Shown here: positions 6,170-13,935 of the stretch, one piece after another
Layout of the letters: each line of letters begins with the position of its first letter
Numbering within the stretch: position 1 is the first letter of the stretch
Source of the DNA: Verrucomicrobiota bacterium
GTDB taxonomy: Bacteria > Verrucomicrobiota > Verrucomicrobiia > Opitutales > Seribacteraceae
Direction of reading: 5' to 3'
DNA: 13,935 bases
NCBI GenBank assembly: GCA_014382645.1
Contig: JACNJI010000264.1
Span: 1-13,935, forward strand
The notes under the pieces: model-generated
Told to the model about the DNA's origin: nothing
What the model saw: only the letters and a program-made list of their open reading frames with translations
Database searches by the model: none
Program-made: the position numbers and the translations under genes

Positions 6170-6961
6170 ATGAATGCTTCGAACAAGGTTCTGCTCGGTG
6201 CTAGCGGTCTTTCGGTGGAGCGAGACAGTTTGATCCTCCGCGACGTCGATTGGACGGTTCGGAAAGGAGAACACTGGGTTATCCTGGGCGCGAATGGATC
6301 CGGCAAGAGCACGCTGATGAAGGTGCTCAACGCTTTCATGCCTCCAACAACGGGCCGGCGGTTCTCCTTTGTCCGCGAGTACGGCGAGGACGACTGGAAC
6401 GAGGTCAAGACGGGCATCGGATACGTAGGAAGTGAAATCAACCGCATGATCGAGCACGGGGAGTCAGCTCTCGACGTCATCGTCAGCGGAGCTCGGGCAA
6501 TGATCAATTTCTGGGGAGAAGTCGACCCCAAGGAGCAACGAGCGGCCTCTCACATTCTTCGCCAAATCGGTTGCGGTCATCTTCGTGAACGGCACTGGCA
6601 ACAGTTTTCTCAAGGCGAACGCCAAAAACTTCTTTTCGGTCGCGCTCTCATGGCCAAGCCAAAGGCGCTCTTTCTCGATGAACCTTGCGCCGGACTCGAT
6701 CCGGTCGCTCGCGCAAGCTACCTTGCCTTCATGGAAACTAACATGGCAAAGCCTAAAGGCCCTGCTCTTATTCTCGTGACCCATCACATCGAGGAGATCA
6801 CTCCTGGCTTCACTCACGCCTTGCTCTTGCGCGAAGGGTCTGTCGTGGCTTCCGGTCCGAAAGGAGAAATCCTCACTTCCGCCAACCTTTCCGCAACCTT
6901 CGACACCTCTGTTCGTTTGCGCCGAAAGAACGATCGCTATTCGATGACTCTCGCAAAGTAG
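6170..6961 (+). CDS. Orphan ABC transporter ATP-binding protein (YlmA/ModF-like)
   Basis: This is a 263-residue single ATP-binding cassette. Walker A is GANGSGKST (40-48), the signature is FSQGERQ (146-152), Walker B is ALFLDE (166-171), the D-loop is AGLD (174-177) and the switch His is H205 in VTHH. The Q-loop glutamine normally expected after Walker A is not visible: the equivalent stretch reads GIGYVGSEI (82-90). Replacement of the Q-loop by small or polar residues is known in the YlmA/ModF-like subgroup, which this resembles. No permease or binding protein is encoded nearby, so its partner and substrate are unknown; a non-transport role is possible. It starts 14 bp after the preceding hypothetical gene, with no Shine-Dalgarno sequence (the spacer contains CCTTCCTC). 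Confidence 0.92.
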   Translation: MNASNKVLLGASGLSVERDSLILRDVDWTVRKGEHWVILGANGSGKSTLMKVLNAFMPPTTGRRFSFVREYGEDDWNEVKTGIGYVGSEINRMIEHGESALDVIVSGARAMINFWGEVDPKEQRAASHILRQIGCGHLRERHWQQFSQGERQKLLFGRALMAKPKALFLDEPCAGLDPVARASYLAFMETNMAKPKGPALILVTHHIEEITPGFTHALLLREGSVVASGPKGEILTSANLSATFDTSVRLRRKNDRYSMTLAK

Positions 6962-6970
6962 CGCTTTTTT
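6952..6970 (+). terminator. Possible weak terminator at the end of the ABC ATPase gene
   Basis: CGC (6952-6954) can pair with GCG (6961-6963), or AAAG (6955-6958) with CTTT (6964-6967), directly before a run of six T (6965-6970). The T-run is good but the stems are short and overlap the stop codon. Confidence 0.28.
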
Positions 6971-6979
6971 GAAAGGTGA

Positions 6980-7008
6980 TTCATCTAGTGTAGAGTCATG
7001 ATTATGAT
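6980..7008 (+). promoter_or_regulatory. Possible promoter of the PSCyt1/DUF1501 operon
   Basis: TTCATC (6980-6985) and TATGAT (7003-7008) are 17 bp apart in the AT-rich 101 bp gap upstream of the large cytochrome-like gene. The -10 match is fair and the -35 match poor. It includes the small inverted repeat TCAT-GATT-ATGA. Confidence 0.22.
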
Positions 7009-7062
7009 ACCTGTTTTCTTTTCCATTGGACTCATTTTCTAGTATTCTTAGGATATTTCATC

Positions 7063-10000
7063 GTGTTTCCTTTTTGTTTTAGAAAGCTCTTTTTGATATC
7101 TGGCCTTGCCGCCACCGTTTATGGCGTGGATTTCAATCGTGAGGTTCGCCCTATCCTGTCGGAGCATTGCTTCCAGTGCCACGGGTTGGACCAACAAAAG
7201 AGCAAGCTGCGGCTTGACTTCGAGGAATTTGCCCACAAAGGCGGCAAGTCCGGCCTAGCGGCGGTGGCTCCCGGCAAGCCCGATCACAGCGAAATTATTC
7301 ACCGCGTGACTGATCGAGACGAGGACCGAATGCCGCCGAAGGGGAAGGGTTTGTCCCAAGGACAGGTCGAGGTCTTGCGTCGCTGGATAGGGGAGGGCGG
7401 AAAGTACGACAAGCACTGGGCCTATGTTTTCCCAAAACGTTCGGTCTTGCCCACGGTCAAGGCCAAAGAGCGTGTTGCCAATGCCATCGATAATTTCACT
7501 TTGCGTCGTCTTGAGGAGCACGGCCTGACTTTTTCCGCACCTGCCGACAAGGCCCGCTGGCTTCGCCGCGCAAGCTTGGATCTGCTTGGATTGCCCCCCA
7601 CGGTGGAACAATTAGACGCTTTCTTGGGCGACGATTCGGAAAACGCTCGCGAAAAGGTGGTGGATGCCTTGCAGCAGTCGCCTCGCTACGGTGAGCATTG
7701 GGCCAGACAATGGCTCGACCTGGCGCGCTACGCTGACTCCAACGGCTTTCAAGCCGATCAATTACGGGATAGCTGGGCCTTTCGCGACTGGGTGATCGAT
7801 GCAATGAACGACGACATGCCGTTCGACCAGTTCACTATCGAGCAAATCGCCGGCGACCTCCTGCCTAAGGCGACTTTTTCCCAAAAGGTGGCGACTGGGT
7901 TTCACCGCACGCCTACCTGTAACGTGGAGGCAGGGGTGCATCCCGAGGAAAACCGCGTCAACCAAGTGGTCGACCGGGTTAACGCCACCGGCACCACTTG
8001 GCTGGGAACCACCATGGAGTGCGCCCAGTGCCACAGTCACAAGTACGATCCCGTTTCCCAGAAAGAGTATTACCAGCTCTTCGCCTTCTTCAACAACACG
8101 CCGCTCGAGGTGAAGGGCGGAGGGGTCAGCTTCGATTTTTGGGGTCCCACCATGGACTTGCCCTCCGACATGGTCCGCAACGGGAAAAAAAAGACCGCAG
8201 AGGCTGCACTGAAAGCCAAGAAAAAGGAACTGGTTGCCGCTAAAAAGGCTGCCGAGGCGAAATTCGAGGACTGGCTCGTTTCCCAACGCAAGAAACTGGG
8301 CAAGGAGAAGGGCTCATCCATTTGGGCGGTGCTCAAGCCGACCAAATGGAAGTCGAGCGGCAAGGAAACCTTCACCTTGCAGGACGACGACAGTTTGCTG
8401 GCTGGTGGCACATCCGGCGACAAGTCGATTTACGAGATCGAGACTGAGGCCCCTAAAGGTCGGTTGGCCTCCCTCCGCTTCGAAACCTTGCTCCATGACA
8501 GTTTGCCGAGTAAGGGCCCGGGCCGCAACCGGACCAATTCTAATCCCAACTTCGTGCTCAACGAGTTGACCGTTTCCCTGCTCGAGCCGGGCAAGAAACC
8601 CATGCCCCTCAAGCTGACCCGAGCCAAGGTCGACTTTTCCCAAGGCAACTTTTCGGCCAACGGCCTGATCGACGGCAAACGCGACCTCAGCAGCGCCTGG
8701 GCCATTTCTCCCGAGTTCGGCAAGGCCCATTGGGCGACCATGGATCTGGCGAAGCCGGTTGAGCCGGCCCTCGGTTCCAAGCTGATCTTCAAGCTGGAGC
8801 ACCTCTATGGGGGCGGTCGCAACGTGGGTCGGCCTCGTTTCTCCGCCTCCCCGGAACCCGCTCGGCAACCCGCTTTGCCCAAGGAGATCGCGGACCTCCT
8901 GCGGAAGCCCAAGCCGACCGACAGGGAAACAAAGAAACTGCTGGGCCGCTACCTCAAGAGCGACGACGAATTGGCCGAGCTGGAAAAAGTGCTGGCTGCG
9001 GCCAAGAAGAAGGTCGACGCGATCAAGCCGGCCACCACCTTGGTCATGGTAGAGATGGACAAGTCGCGCGAAACACGCGTCATGTCGCGAGGCAACTACC
9101 TAGATCCCAAGCAAAAGGTGGCTCCGGGCACACCCGCCGCACTCCACCCGTGGAAGAAGGAATGGCCCGCCAACCGGCTTGGGTTCGCTCAATGGTTGGT
9201 GGATCCCGCCAACCCGCTTGTGGCCCGCGTGACGGTGAATCGATGGTGGGGACAGTTCTTCGGGAGCGGCATCGTCTCGACCGAGGAAGATTTCGGTTCC
9301 CAATGCGAACCACCAACGCACCCCGATTTGCTCGACTGGCTGGCGGTGGAGTTCATGGAGAACGGCTGGTCGATGAAGAAGCTGCACAAGACAATCGTTC
9401 TCAGCGCTACCTACGGACAGAGCTCGCGGGTCACTCCCAAGCTGTTGGAAAAAGACCCGAACAATTTGTGGTTCGCTCGCGGGCCGCGCTTCCGCCTGAC
9501 CGCCGAAATGATTCGCGATAACGCCCTTCGTATTTCAGGCCTCTTGAGCGAAAAGATGGGTGGCTCCCCCATTTACCCCCCGCAACCCGACGGTCTTTGG
9601 CGGCAGACGGGGCGCAACGAGCCGAAATACGTCGCCGCCACAAACCAGGACCGCTTTCGTCGCGGCATATACGTCATTTGGAGGCGCGCCGCGCCTTATC
9701 CTAGTTTCGTCAATTTCGACGGACCCGACCGCTCTGCCTGTCATCCCAAGCGCAGTCGTACCAACACCCCCTTGCAGGCTCTCACCTTGCTTAACGACGA
9801 GGCTTACGTCGAGATGGCCTTGGGCCTCGCCGTTCGTGTATTGGAGGACAAGCCGAAGACGGACCTCGATGAACGCCTCCGCTACGCTTTCCGCCGTACC
9901 CTTGCCCGCGAGCCTGATGCCCGCGAGCTGGCCGTTTTGAGAGAACTGCACGCGGGCGAACTGTCACGTTTGAGCGAGGACAAGGTAGCGGCCAAGAAGT

Positions 10001-10119
10001 TGCTCGACGGGATAAAGGTGATCAAGTTCTCCGCCAAGCTCGATCCGAACCAGTTGGCGGCTTGGTTCTTCGTGGCGAACGCCTTGTTGAATCTAGACGA
10101 AACCGTGACTAAGGGATAA
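7063..10119 (+). CDS. Secreted PSCyt1 / DUF1549 / DUF1553 cytochrome-like protein
   Basis: This 1018-residue exported protein belongs to the large Planctomycetota/Verrucomicrobiota family with three signature domains. It starts with GTG; AGGA at 7050-7053 is nine bases upstream and a signal peptide follows (res 1-21). The planctomycete cytochrome c domain (about 22-115) has CFQCH (36-40) as haem motif and RMPPKG (M90) as likely axial ligand. DUF1549 (about 139-346) contains a second CxxCH, CAQCH (320-324), then SHKYDP. A Lys/Ala-rich coiled coil (375-412) and a possible beta-sandwich insert (about 415-615) follow, then a second coiled coil (622-656) and a linker ending [16 protein letters not shown]1553 (about 703-1000) contains NRWWGQFFG and the [14 protein letters not shown] motif. 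The function is not proven; such proteins occur with polysaccharide and sulfatase genes, suggesting periplasmic redox or catabolic roles. It is coupled to the DUF1501 gene 10 bp downstream. Confidence 0.95.
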   Translation: MFPFCFRKLFLISGLAATVYGVDFNREVRPILSEHCFQCHGLDQQKSKLRLDFEEFAHKGGKSGLAAVAPGKPDHSEIIHRVTDRDEDRMPPKGKGLSQGQVEVLRRWIGEGGKYDKHWAYVFPKRSVLPTVKAKERVANAIDNFTLRRLEEHGLTFSAPADKARWLRRASLDLLGLPPTVEQLDAFLGDDSENAREKVVDALQQSPRYGEHWARQWLDLARYADSNGFQADQLRDSWAFRDWVIDAMNDDMPFDQFTIEQIAGDLLPKATFSQKVATGFHRTPTCNVEAGVHPEENRVNQVVDRVNATGTTWLGTTMECAQCHSHKYDPVSQKEYYQLFAFFNNTPLEVKGGGVSFDFWGPTMDLPSDMVRNGKKKTAEAALKAKKKELVAAKKAAEAKFEDWLVSQRKKLGKEKGSSIWAVLKPTKWKSSGKETFTLQDDDSLLAGGTSGDKSIYEIETEAPKGRLASLRFETLLHDSLPSKGPGRNRTNSNPNFVLNELTVSLLEPGKKPMPLKLTRAKVDFSQGNFSANGLIDGKRDLSSAWAISPEFGKAHWATMDLAKPVEPALGSKLIFKLEHLYGGGRNVGRPRFSASPEPARQPALPKEIADLLRKPKPTDRETKKLLGRYLKSDDELAELEKVLAAAKKKVDAIKPATTLVMVEMDKSRETRVMSRGNYLDPKQKVAPGTPAALHPWKKEWPANRLGFAQWLVDPANPLVARVTVNRWWGQFFGSGIVSTEEDFGSQCEPPTHPDLLDWLAVEFMENGWSMKKLHKTIVLSATYGQSSRVTPKLLEKDPNNLWFARGPRFRLTAEMIRDNALRISGLLSEKMGGSPIYPPQPDGLWRQTGRNEPKYVAATNQDRFRRGIYVIWRRAAPYPSFVNFDGPDRSACHPKRSRTNTPLQALTLLNDEAYVEMALGLAVRVLEDKPKTDLDERLRYAFRRTLAREPDARELAVLRELHAGELSRLSEDKVAAKKLLDGIKVIKFSAKLDPNQLAAWFFVANALLNLDETVTKG

Positions 10120-10124
10120 AGGAG
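10118..10124 (+). promoter_or_regulatory. Shine-Dalgarno AAAGGAG overlapping the upstream stop codon
   Basis: AAAGGAG lies five bases before the ATG at 10130 and shares two bases with the TAA stop (10117-10119) of the PSCyt1 gene. This suggests translational coupling of the two proteins. Confidence 0.8.
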
Positions 10125-10129
10125 CTTTC

Positions 10130-11548
10130 ATGCACCCAATCGACACTTGGCAGCGCAACCTGACGCGGCGGCAATTGTTCCAGCGCGTGGGGATGGGCGT
10201 GGGCGGTTTGGCATTGGCCGACCTAATGGCCCACGACCTCGGAGCCTCGCCCGCCACCAACCAGGTTAGCCACTTTGCTCCGAAAGCCAAGAGCGTGATC
10301 TATTTTCACTTGGTGGGCGCTCCTTCGCACCTCGACCTCTTCGATTACAAACCGGAGCTGCAGAAGCGCAGCGGCGAGCTTTGCCCCGCCGAGATGTTCG
10401 AGGGCAAGCAACTGGCCTTCATCCGCAAGCGTCCGACCTTGCTCGGCACGAGCAAGGACTCCAAGTTCAAGTTTCGCCGCTGCGGGCAATCCGGCATCAT
10501 GATGTCGAACCTTCTCCCTCACTTGCAGACCTGTGCCGACGAGATGTGCTTCGTCCGCTCCCTGCGTACCGATCATTTCAACCATGCGCCCGCCCAAATG
10601 TTCATGCAGACGGGATTCGAGCGCTTTGGCCGTCCTAGCCTCGGGGCATGGGCCAATTACGGTCTCGGCACCCCAAATTCCGACTTGCCCGGCTTCGTGG
10701 TGATGGTCACGGGGCAATACCCGGGAGCCGGCAACAGTGCCTTCGGCAGCGGTTTCCTTCCCTCCGTCTACCAAGGGGTCGAGTTTCGCGGATCCGGGGA
10801 TCCCGTGCTCTTTCTTTCCAATCCCAAGGGCGTCGGTCCAAAGGAACGTCGTCGGGTAGTCGAAGCGGTCAACAAGTTGAACCAACGCCAACTGGCCGAC
10901 GTCGGCGATCCCGAGATAGCCACCCGTATCAGCCAGTACGAAATGGCATACCGCATGCAGACCAGCGTGCCCGAGCTGAAGGACCTTTCACGAGAGCCCA
11001 AGCGCGTCCTCGAGTCCTACGGGGCCAAGGTGGGCGGCTCCGGGTTCGCCAACAATTGCCTGCTCACCCGCCGCATGGTGGAGCGTGGCGTGCGATTCGT
11101 TCAACTCTTCGATCAAGGTTGGGATCACCACGGAGGGGTTTTCAACAGCCTGCCAGGCAAGGCAAAGCAGGTAGATCAGCCTATCGCCGCCCTCATCAAG
11201 GACCTCAAGGAGCGTGGCCTATTGGACGAGACCTTGGTGGTTTGGAGCGCCGAGTTCGGGCGCACCCCCATGGCCCAGGGCGACCGCAAAAGCATCGGGC
11301 GAGACCACCACAAGGAAGGATTCACCGTCTGGATGGCCGGCGGTGGTGTAAAGGGAGGCCATGACTTCGGATCGACCGACGAACTAGGTTATGCCCCCGC
11401 CGAGAATCCTGTCCACGTACATGACTTCAACGCCACTATTCTGCACCTCCTCGGCATCGACCACGAGCAACTGACTTACCGTTTCCAGGGGCGCAAGTTT
11501 CGCCTCACCGATGTCCACGGTCATGTCATCCGCGACCTGTTGACTTGA
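10130..11548 (+). CDS. DUF1501 family exported protein
   Basis: This 472-residue protein is the standard partner of DUF1549/DUF1553 proteins. The N-terminus carries a twin-arginine-like signal, [20 protein letters not shown] (res 11-30), so export through Tat is likely. DUF1501 is related to the alkaline phosphatase/sulfatase-like fold. Conserved blocks are visible: [17 protein letters not shown] near residues 60-75, [13 protein letters not shown], the [15 protein letters not shown] segment, the block SAEFGRTP...GRDHH with presumed metal ligands, and [20 protein letters not shown] near the end. The enzymatic activity is unknown; hydrolysis of a phosphate or sulfate ester is a fold-based guess. 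It is the second gene of a two-gene operon, with its Shine-Dalgarno sequence overlapping the upstream stop. Its stop is 30 bp from the stop of the convergent TolC gene, with no clear terminator between. Confidence 0.95.
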   Translation: MHPIDTWQRNLTRRQLFQRVGMGVGGLALADLMAHDLGASPATNQVSHFAPKAKSVIYFHLVGAPSHLDLFDYKPELQKRSGELCPAEMFEGKQLAFIRKRPTLLGTSKDSKFKFRRCGQSGIMMSNLLPHLQTCADEMCFVRSLRTDHFNHAPAQMFMQTGFERFGRPSLGAWANYGLGTPNSDLPGFVVMVTGQYPGAGNSAFGSGFLPSVYQGVEFRGSGDPVLFLSNPKGVGPKERRRVVEAVNKLNQRQLADVGDPEIATRISQYEMAYRMQTSVPELKDLSREPKRVLESYGAKVGGSGFANNCLLTRRMVERGVRFVQLFDQGWDHHGGVFNSLPGKAKQVDQPIAALIKDLKERGLLDETLVVWSAEFGRTPMAQGDRKSIGRDHHKEGFTVWMAGGGVKGGHDFGSTDELGYAPAENPVHVHDFNATILHLLGIDHEQLTYRFQGRKFRLTDVHGHVIRDLLT

Positions 11549-11578
11549 GCGATAAGCTTGCAACTAATCTTCCTTCAA

Positions 11579-12838
11579 TCATTCTTTTCGGAGGGGGTGC
11601 CCGATGGCGTGTTCTAGGGCGAGGTGAGCGGATTGAAATTGGTATCTGGCCTCGAGGAGTTTGCGACGGACTTCGAAGAGTCCGATGCGAAGCTGGTTTC
11701 GTGAGACAGGATCGATGCCTTGCCCATTGGGGCTTTCCTCGAGGGCAGGAGCAAGCTCGCTTTCGAGGTTTACAGAGGAGATTTCGTGCTCGGCGAGTTG
11801 CCGCGATGCGGCTCGGTAATCACGTAGAGCGCTGGCGAGTGTCAGTCGGAGGTCACGGCGAGCAAGGCGTTGGATAGCGAGATTTTCGTGTAATTCGGCG
11901 GTGGCGGCTTGAATGTCGGCCCGATGTCCCCACATGGGAATCTCTATACCGAGGAGGACGCCCCATTGGTCGGAGTCGGATGAGATGCGCCGATCATGTT
12001 CGATATTACCTTGAAAGAAGGAGAACCAAGGGATACGGCGAGCCTCGGCTTGTTGGATACGGGCTCGGGCGGCTTCACCTTCATGTTCGAGTGAGATTAG
12101 CTCGGGGCGTCCCAGAGTGGCAGTTGGAAATAGGTTATTTAGGGTGAGATTGGAGGTGTTTTCATCTGGTTTGGAGAAAGAGGTTACTAGATTTACGGGT
12201 GTGCCTTCGGGTTGGGCGAGGAGTGCGAGTAAGGTGGAAGAAACGCTTTCGTAGGTTCGATCAGCTTTGGAAGCCACGGCGAAAGTTTTGTAGGTCTCTA
12301 GTCGACTTTCAAGAGCTTTTGGGAGGGTGAGTTGGCCTGCGGCGACAAGGATGTCGTGGGCTGTACGGATGGCCGCTTGGGTTTCGGCGATTTCGTGGGC
12401 GAGGAGTGCGTCTTTTTTTCGATAAAGAGTTTCAAAGTAAAGCCGCTTGACCTCGTAGGAAAGGATGTTTTCAGTCAGCTTGAGTTCTATGCGTGCGACT
12501 TCGATTCGGGCTTGGCCTTCTTCCACCAGAGCCTTTGTTTCCCATGGGTTGTTCAGTCGAAAGCGTAGGGCATATTCTTGGCTGGATTCACCTGCGAGAC
12601 GACCCTCGTCGTGGCTAAGCCGAAGCTCGGGGGCAGGCATGGCGCCGATGGCGCGAAGGCGGGCGCGGACGGATGCTATGCGGGTGCGAGGAGCATCAAG
12701 ATTTTCGGTGTTATTCCTCGCCAGTTCGAGGGCTTGTTCAAGTGAAAGATTCCGAGATGCGTTGGCATCTTGGGCGTGACCGAGTGGTGCGGAAAAAATG
12801 AAGAATGCGAAGATTGCTGCGTGTACGAGACCTTTCAT
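11579..12838 (-). CDS. TolC-family outer membrane efflux protein
   Basis: This 419-residue protein is the outer-membrane channel of a tripartite exporter. The start chosen is the ATG at 12838, because it opens directly into a signal peptide (MKGLVHAAIFAFFIFSAPLG, res 1-20, cut near HAQ) and lies 8 bp after the HlyD stop. The further upstream ATG at 12904 would add 22 residues ahead of the signal peptide and overlap the HlyD gene. The mature part begins with the outer membrane efflux protein signature NLSLEQALELARNNTENLDA. Two helical repeats follow, separated near LNNLFPTATLGRPELISLEH, and the second ends with LLEARYQFQSAHLALEHAIG. The PMWGHRADIQAATAELHE segment resembles CzcC/CusC-like proteins, but substrate cannot be inferred. 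No good Shine-Dalgarno is seen, so translation is probably coupled to the adaptor gene. Confidence 0.9.
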   Translation of the reverse strand: MKGLVHAAIFAFFIFSAPLGHAQDANASRNLSLEQALELARNNTENLDAPRTRIASVRARLRAIGAMPAPELRLSHDEGRLAGESSQEYALRFRLNNPWETKALVEEGQARIEVARIELKLTENILSYEVKRLYFETLYRKKDALLAHEIAETQAAIRTAHDILVAAGQLTLPKALESRLETYKTFAVASKADRTYESVSSTLLALLAQPEGTPVNLVTSFSKPDENTSNLTLNNLFPTATLGRPELISLEHEGEAARARIQQAEARRIPWFSFFQGNIEHDRRISSDSDQWGVLLGIEIPMWGHRADIQAATAELHENLAIQRLARRDLRLTLASALRDYRAASRQLAEHEISSVNLESELAPALEESPNGQGIDPVSRNQLRIGLFEVRRKLLEARYQFQSAHLALEHAIGHPLRKE

Positions 12839-12846
12839 CAAAAGAT

Positions 12847-13935
12847 TCAGGAACCCCGGAGGAAGCCGAAAAAACCTATCGAGGTGGTTTCGATGACGAC
12901 CCATTCGCCGGGGACGAAGGCATCGTGATCTTGGCCCGTGATGGAGCGGAGTTGGATGTTGCGTCCGCGAGCCATGCGATTGGGGGCGTTGCGGACGCGC
13001 CCGGGGAAGTTGAGTATGTGAGGGGTAACGGAGACGACCTCCATTCGGATTTGGGCAGAAGGGTTGGTTTCCGAGTATACGACTAGTTCGTCGCCAACGG
13101 TGGGTTGAAGGTGGGCGAAACGTTCGGGTTGAAAGCCCATTACGCGTTTCACTTCCTTACCGTTGGCAGGATCGTACTCCTTAATAATAAGGCGGGCGAT
13201 TGGTTCTCCGGCGGGCACGTTTTCGCCTCTTTGGAAGGAGAGTTCGGCTACTACGCCGTCGTTGGCGGCTTTGAGAAAGCAGTGCTCACGACGTTGCTCT
13301 AGGAGAGCGAGGCGGTTGTTGCCGGGTCGTTCGATTGTGTGTACTTCAGCGAGGCGTGCGATGGAATCTTCCAGGTCTGCCTTTACTTTAGAGATGAGCG
13401 AGGGATGCATATCCCCTCGCTTTGCTAGGACGGCGATCTTGGCCTCGAGTTCACTCACGATTTCTCGGTCCACTAATCCTCGCTCAAGCAATCCTTTCAG
13501 CCGTTCGAGTTGACGGGATAATATGGCTATTTCGGCGGAATCGGAGGCTTGGTCCATGAGAAGTTCGCTAACATCTACGCGAGTGCTTTGGACGGCCGAG
13601 GTGAAGCGACGATCGCGATCGAGACGGTCGAGCTCTAGTTCTTCCTTGATTGAGGCGATTTGTTTATCGATAAGGCTTGTGTCGAGGACGATGAGGAGAT
13701 CTCCGCGAGTTATCTTCTGGCCGATTGCGACCTTTATGTCCTCGATGCGTCCCACTTCGCGACTAGAAATGGACTCGAAGTCAAATTCTACGGTTCCGTT
13801 TAGTTCATAATATCCGCCCCCAAATTCGTAAAGGGCGAAGAGTGCGGGAATGAATAGAAGCCAAACGAAAAGAGGCCACTTCCTGCCGATGCGTCCGAGG
13901 CTACTGCCGCGGTGACGTTTCGGGGCAGGTTTTAG
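12847..13935 (-). CDS. HlyD-family periplasmic adaptor protein, 5'-partial
   Basis: The reading frame is open on the minus strand to the right edge of the window, so at least 362 residues are encoded and the true start lies beyond 13935. An internal GTG at 13755 is not the start. The upstream 60 codons encode a basic stretch (PKRHRGSSLGRIGRK), one membrane helix (WPLFVWLLFIPALFALYEFG) and the start of the barrel (NGTVEFDFESISSREVGRIE), typical of a membrane fusion protein with an N-terminal anchor. The half-lipoyl motifs VGRIEDIKVAIGQKITRGDL and CFLKAANDGVVAELSFQRGE flank a long coiled-coil hairpin rich in Leu, Arg and Glu. The C-terminal barrel ends GEWVVIETTSIGFFGFLRGS. It bridges an inner-membrane transporter to the TolC-like channel encoded 8 bp downstream. 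The pump type (ABC, RND or MFS) is not visible. Confidence 0.9.
   Translation of the reverse strand, partial: LKPAPKRHRGSSLGRIGRKWPLFVWLLFIPALFALYEFGGGYYELNGTVEFDFESISSREVGRIEDIKVAIGQKITRGDLLIVLDTSLIDKQIASIKEELELDRLDRDRRFTSAVQSTRVDVSELLMDQASDSAEIAILSRQLERLKGLLERGLVDREIVSELEAKIAVLAKRGDMHPSLISKVKADLEDSIARLAEVHTIERPGNNRLALLEQRREHCFLKAANDGVVAELSFQRGENVPAGEPIARLIIKEYDPANGKEVKRVMGFQPERFAHLQPTVGDELVVYSETNPSAQIRMEVVSVTPHILNFPGRVRNAPNRMARGRNIQLRSITGQDHDAFVPGEWVVIETTSIGFFGFLRGS

Noticed and set aside
8185..8192. Run of eight A in the PSCyt1 gene, a possible slippage site
   Set aside because: The reading frame is intact across it and encodes consecutive Lys residues in a coiled coil; no alternative product of interest would result.
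11545..11877. 110-codon plus-strand frame starting at the end of the DUF1501 gene
   Set aside because: It overlaps the 3' end of the TolC gene antisense, has a low-complexity Arg/Gly-rich translation and no family resemblance.
12839..12904. Earlier ATG at 12904 for the TolC gene
   Set aside because: It would put 22 extra residues before a clear signal peptide and overlap the HlyD gene by 58 bp; the ATG at 12838 fits both signal peptide and spacing.
13753..13755. GTG at 13755 as the start of the HlyD gene
   Set aside because: The frame stays open for 60 more codons to the window edge and encodes the expected membrane anchor and barrel strand, so the GTG is internal.

Overview
This 13.9 kb window looks chromosomal and probably comes from a Verrucomicrobiota or Planctomycetota-type bacterium; I would guess a marine or soil Opitutae-like lineage. 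The strongest sign is the pair of a large PSCyt1/DUF1549/DUF1553 cytochrome-like protein and a DUF1501 protein. A secreted protein built from roughly 32-residue W...DP..A...EW repeats and a Gfo/Idh/MocA protein of PVC type point the same way. This is inferred from gene families only. I see no rRNA, tRNA, CRISPR array, insertion sequence, integrase or prophage gene.

Layout. (1) Positions 1-829 hold the C-terminal part of a Gfo/Idh/MocA oxidoreductase whose reading frame is broken by one extra C in the run 656-658. (2) Positions 970-2811 encode the ribosome-associated GTPase TypA/BipA. A 231 bp intergenic region with a terminator-like hairpin follows. (3) Positions 3043-4239 hold three small housekeeping-type genes: a DUF3147 membrane protein, a convergent cupin whose stop codon abuts the DUF3147 stop, and a DUF423 membrane protein. 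(4) Positions 4248-5567 encode a membrane-anchored or secreted solenoid-like repeat protein with an Arg/Gly-rich tail. (5) Positions 5682-6961 encode an unrecognised 157-residue protein and an orphan ABC ATPase, 14 bp apart. (6) Positions 7063-11548 form a tightly coupled two-gene operon: the 1018-residue PSCyt1/DUF1549/DUF1553 protein and the DUF1501 protein. (7) On the minus strand, 13935-12847 is a HlyD-type periplasmic adaptor that runs off the right edge. It is followed 8 bp later by a TolC-family outer membrane protein (12838-11579). Together these are two thirds of a tripartite exporter.

How the genes work together. The clear functional units are the DUF1553/DUF1501 pair, exported to the periplasm and seen in PVC genomes alongside polysaccharide-degradation genes, and the HlyD/TolC envelope exporter. 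The inner-membrane pump for the exporter must lie off-window or elsewhere. The rest looks like unlinked single genes. I found no convincing undescribed multi-gene system. The items most worth a second look are the repeat protein, the frameshifted dehydrogenase, the orphan ABC ATPase with its unknown neighbour, and the common lack of Shine-Dalgarno sequences in the middle of the window.
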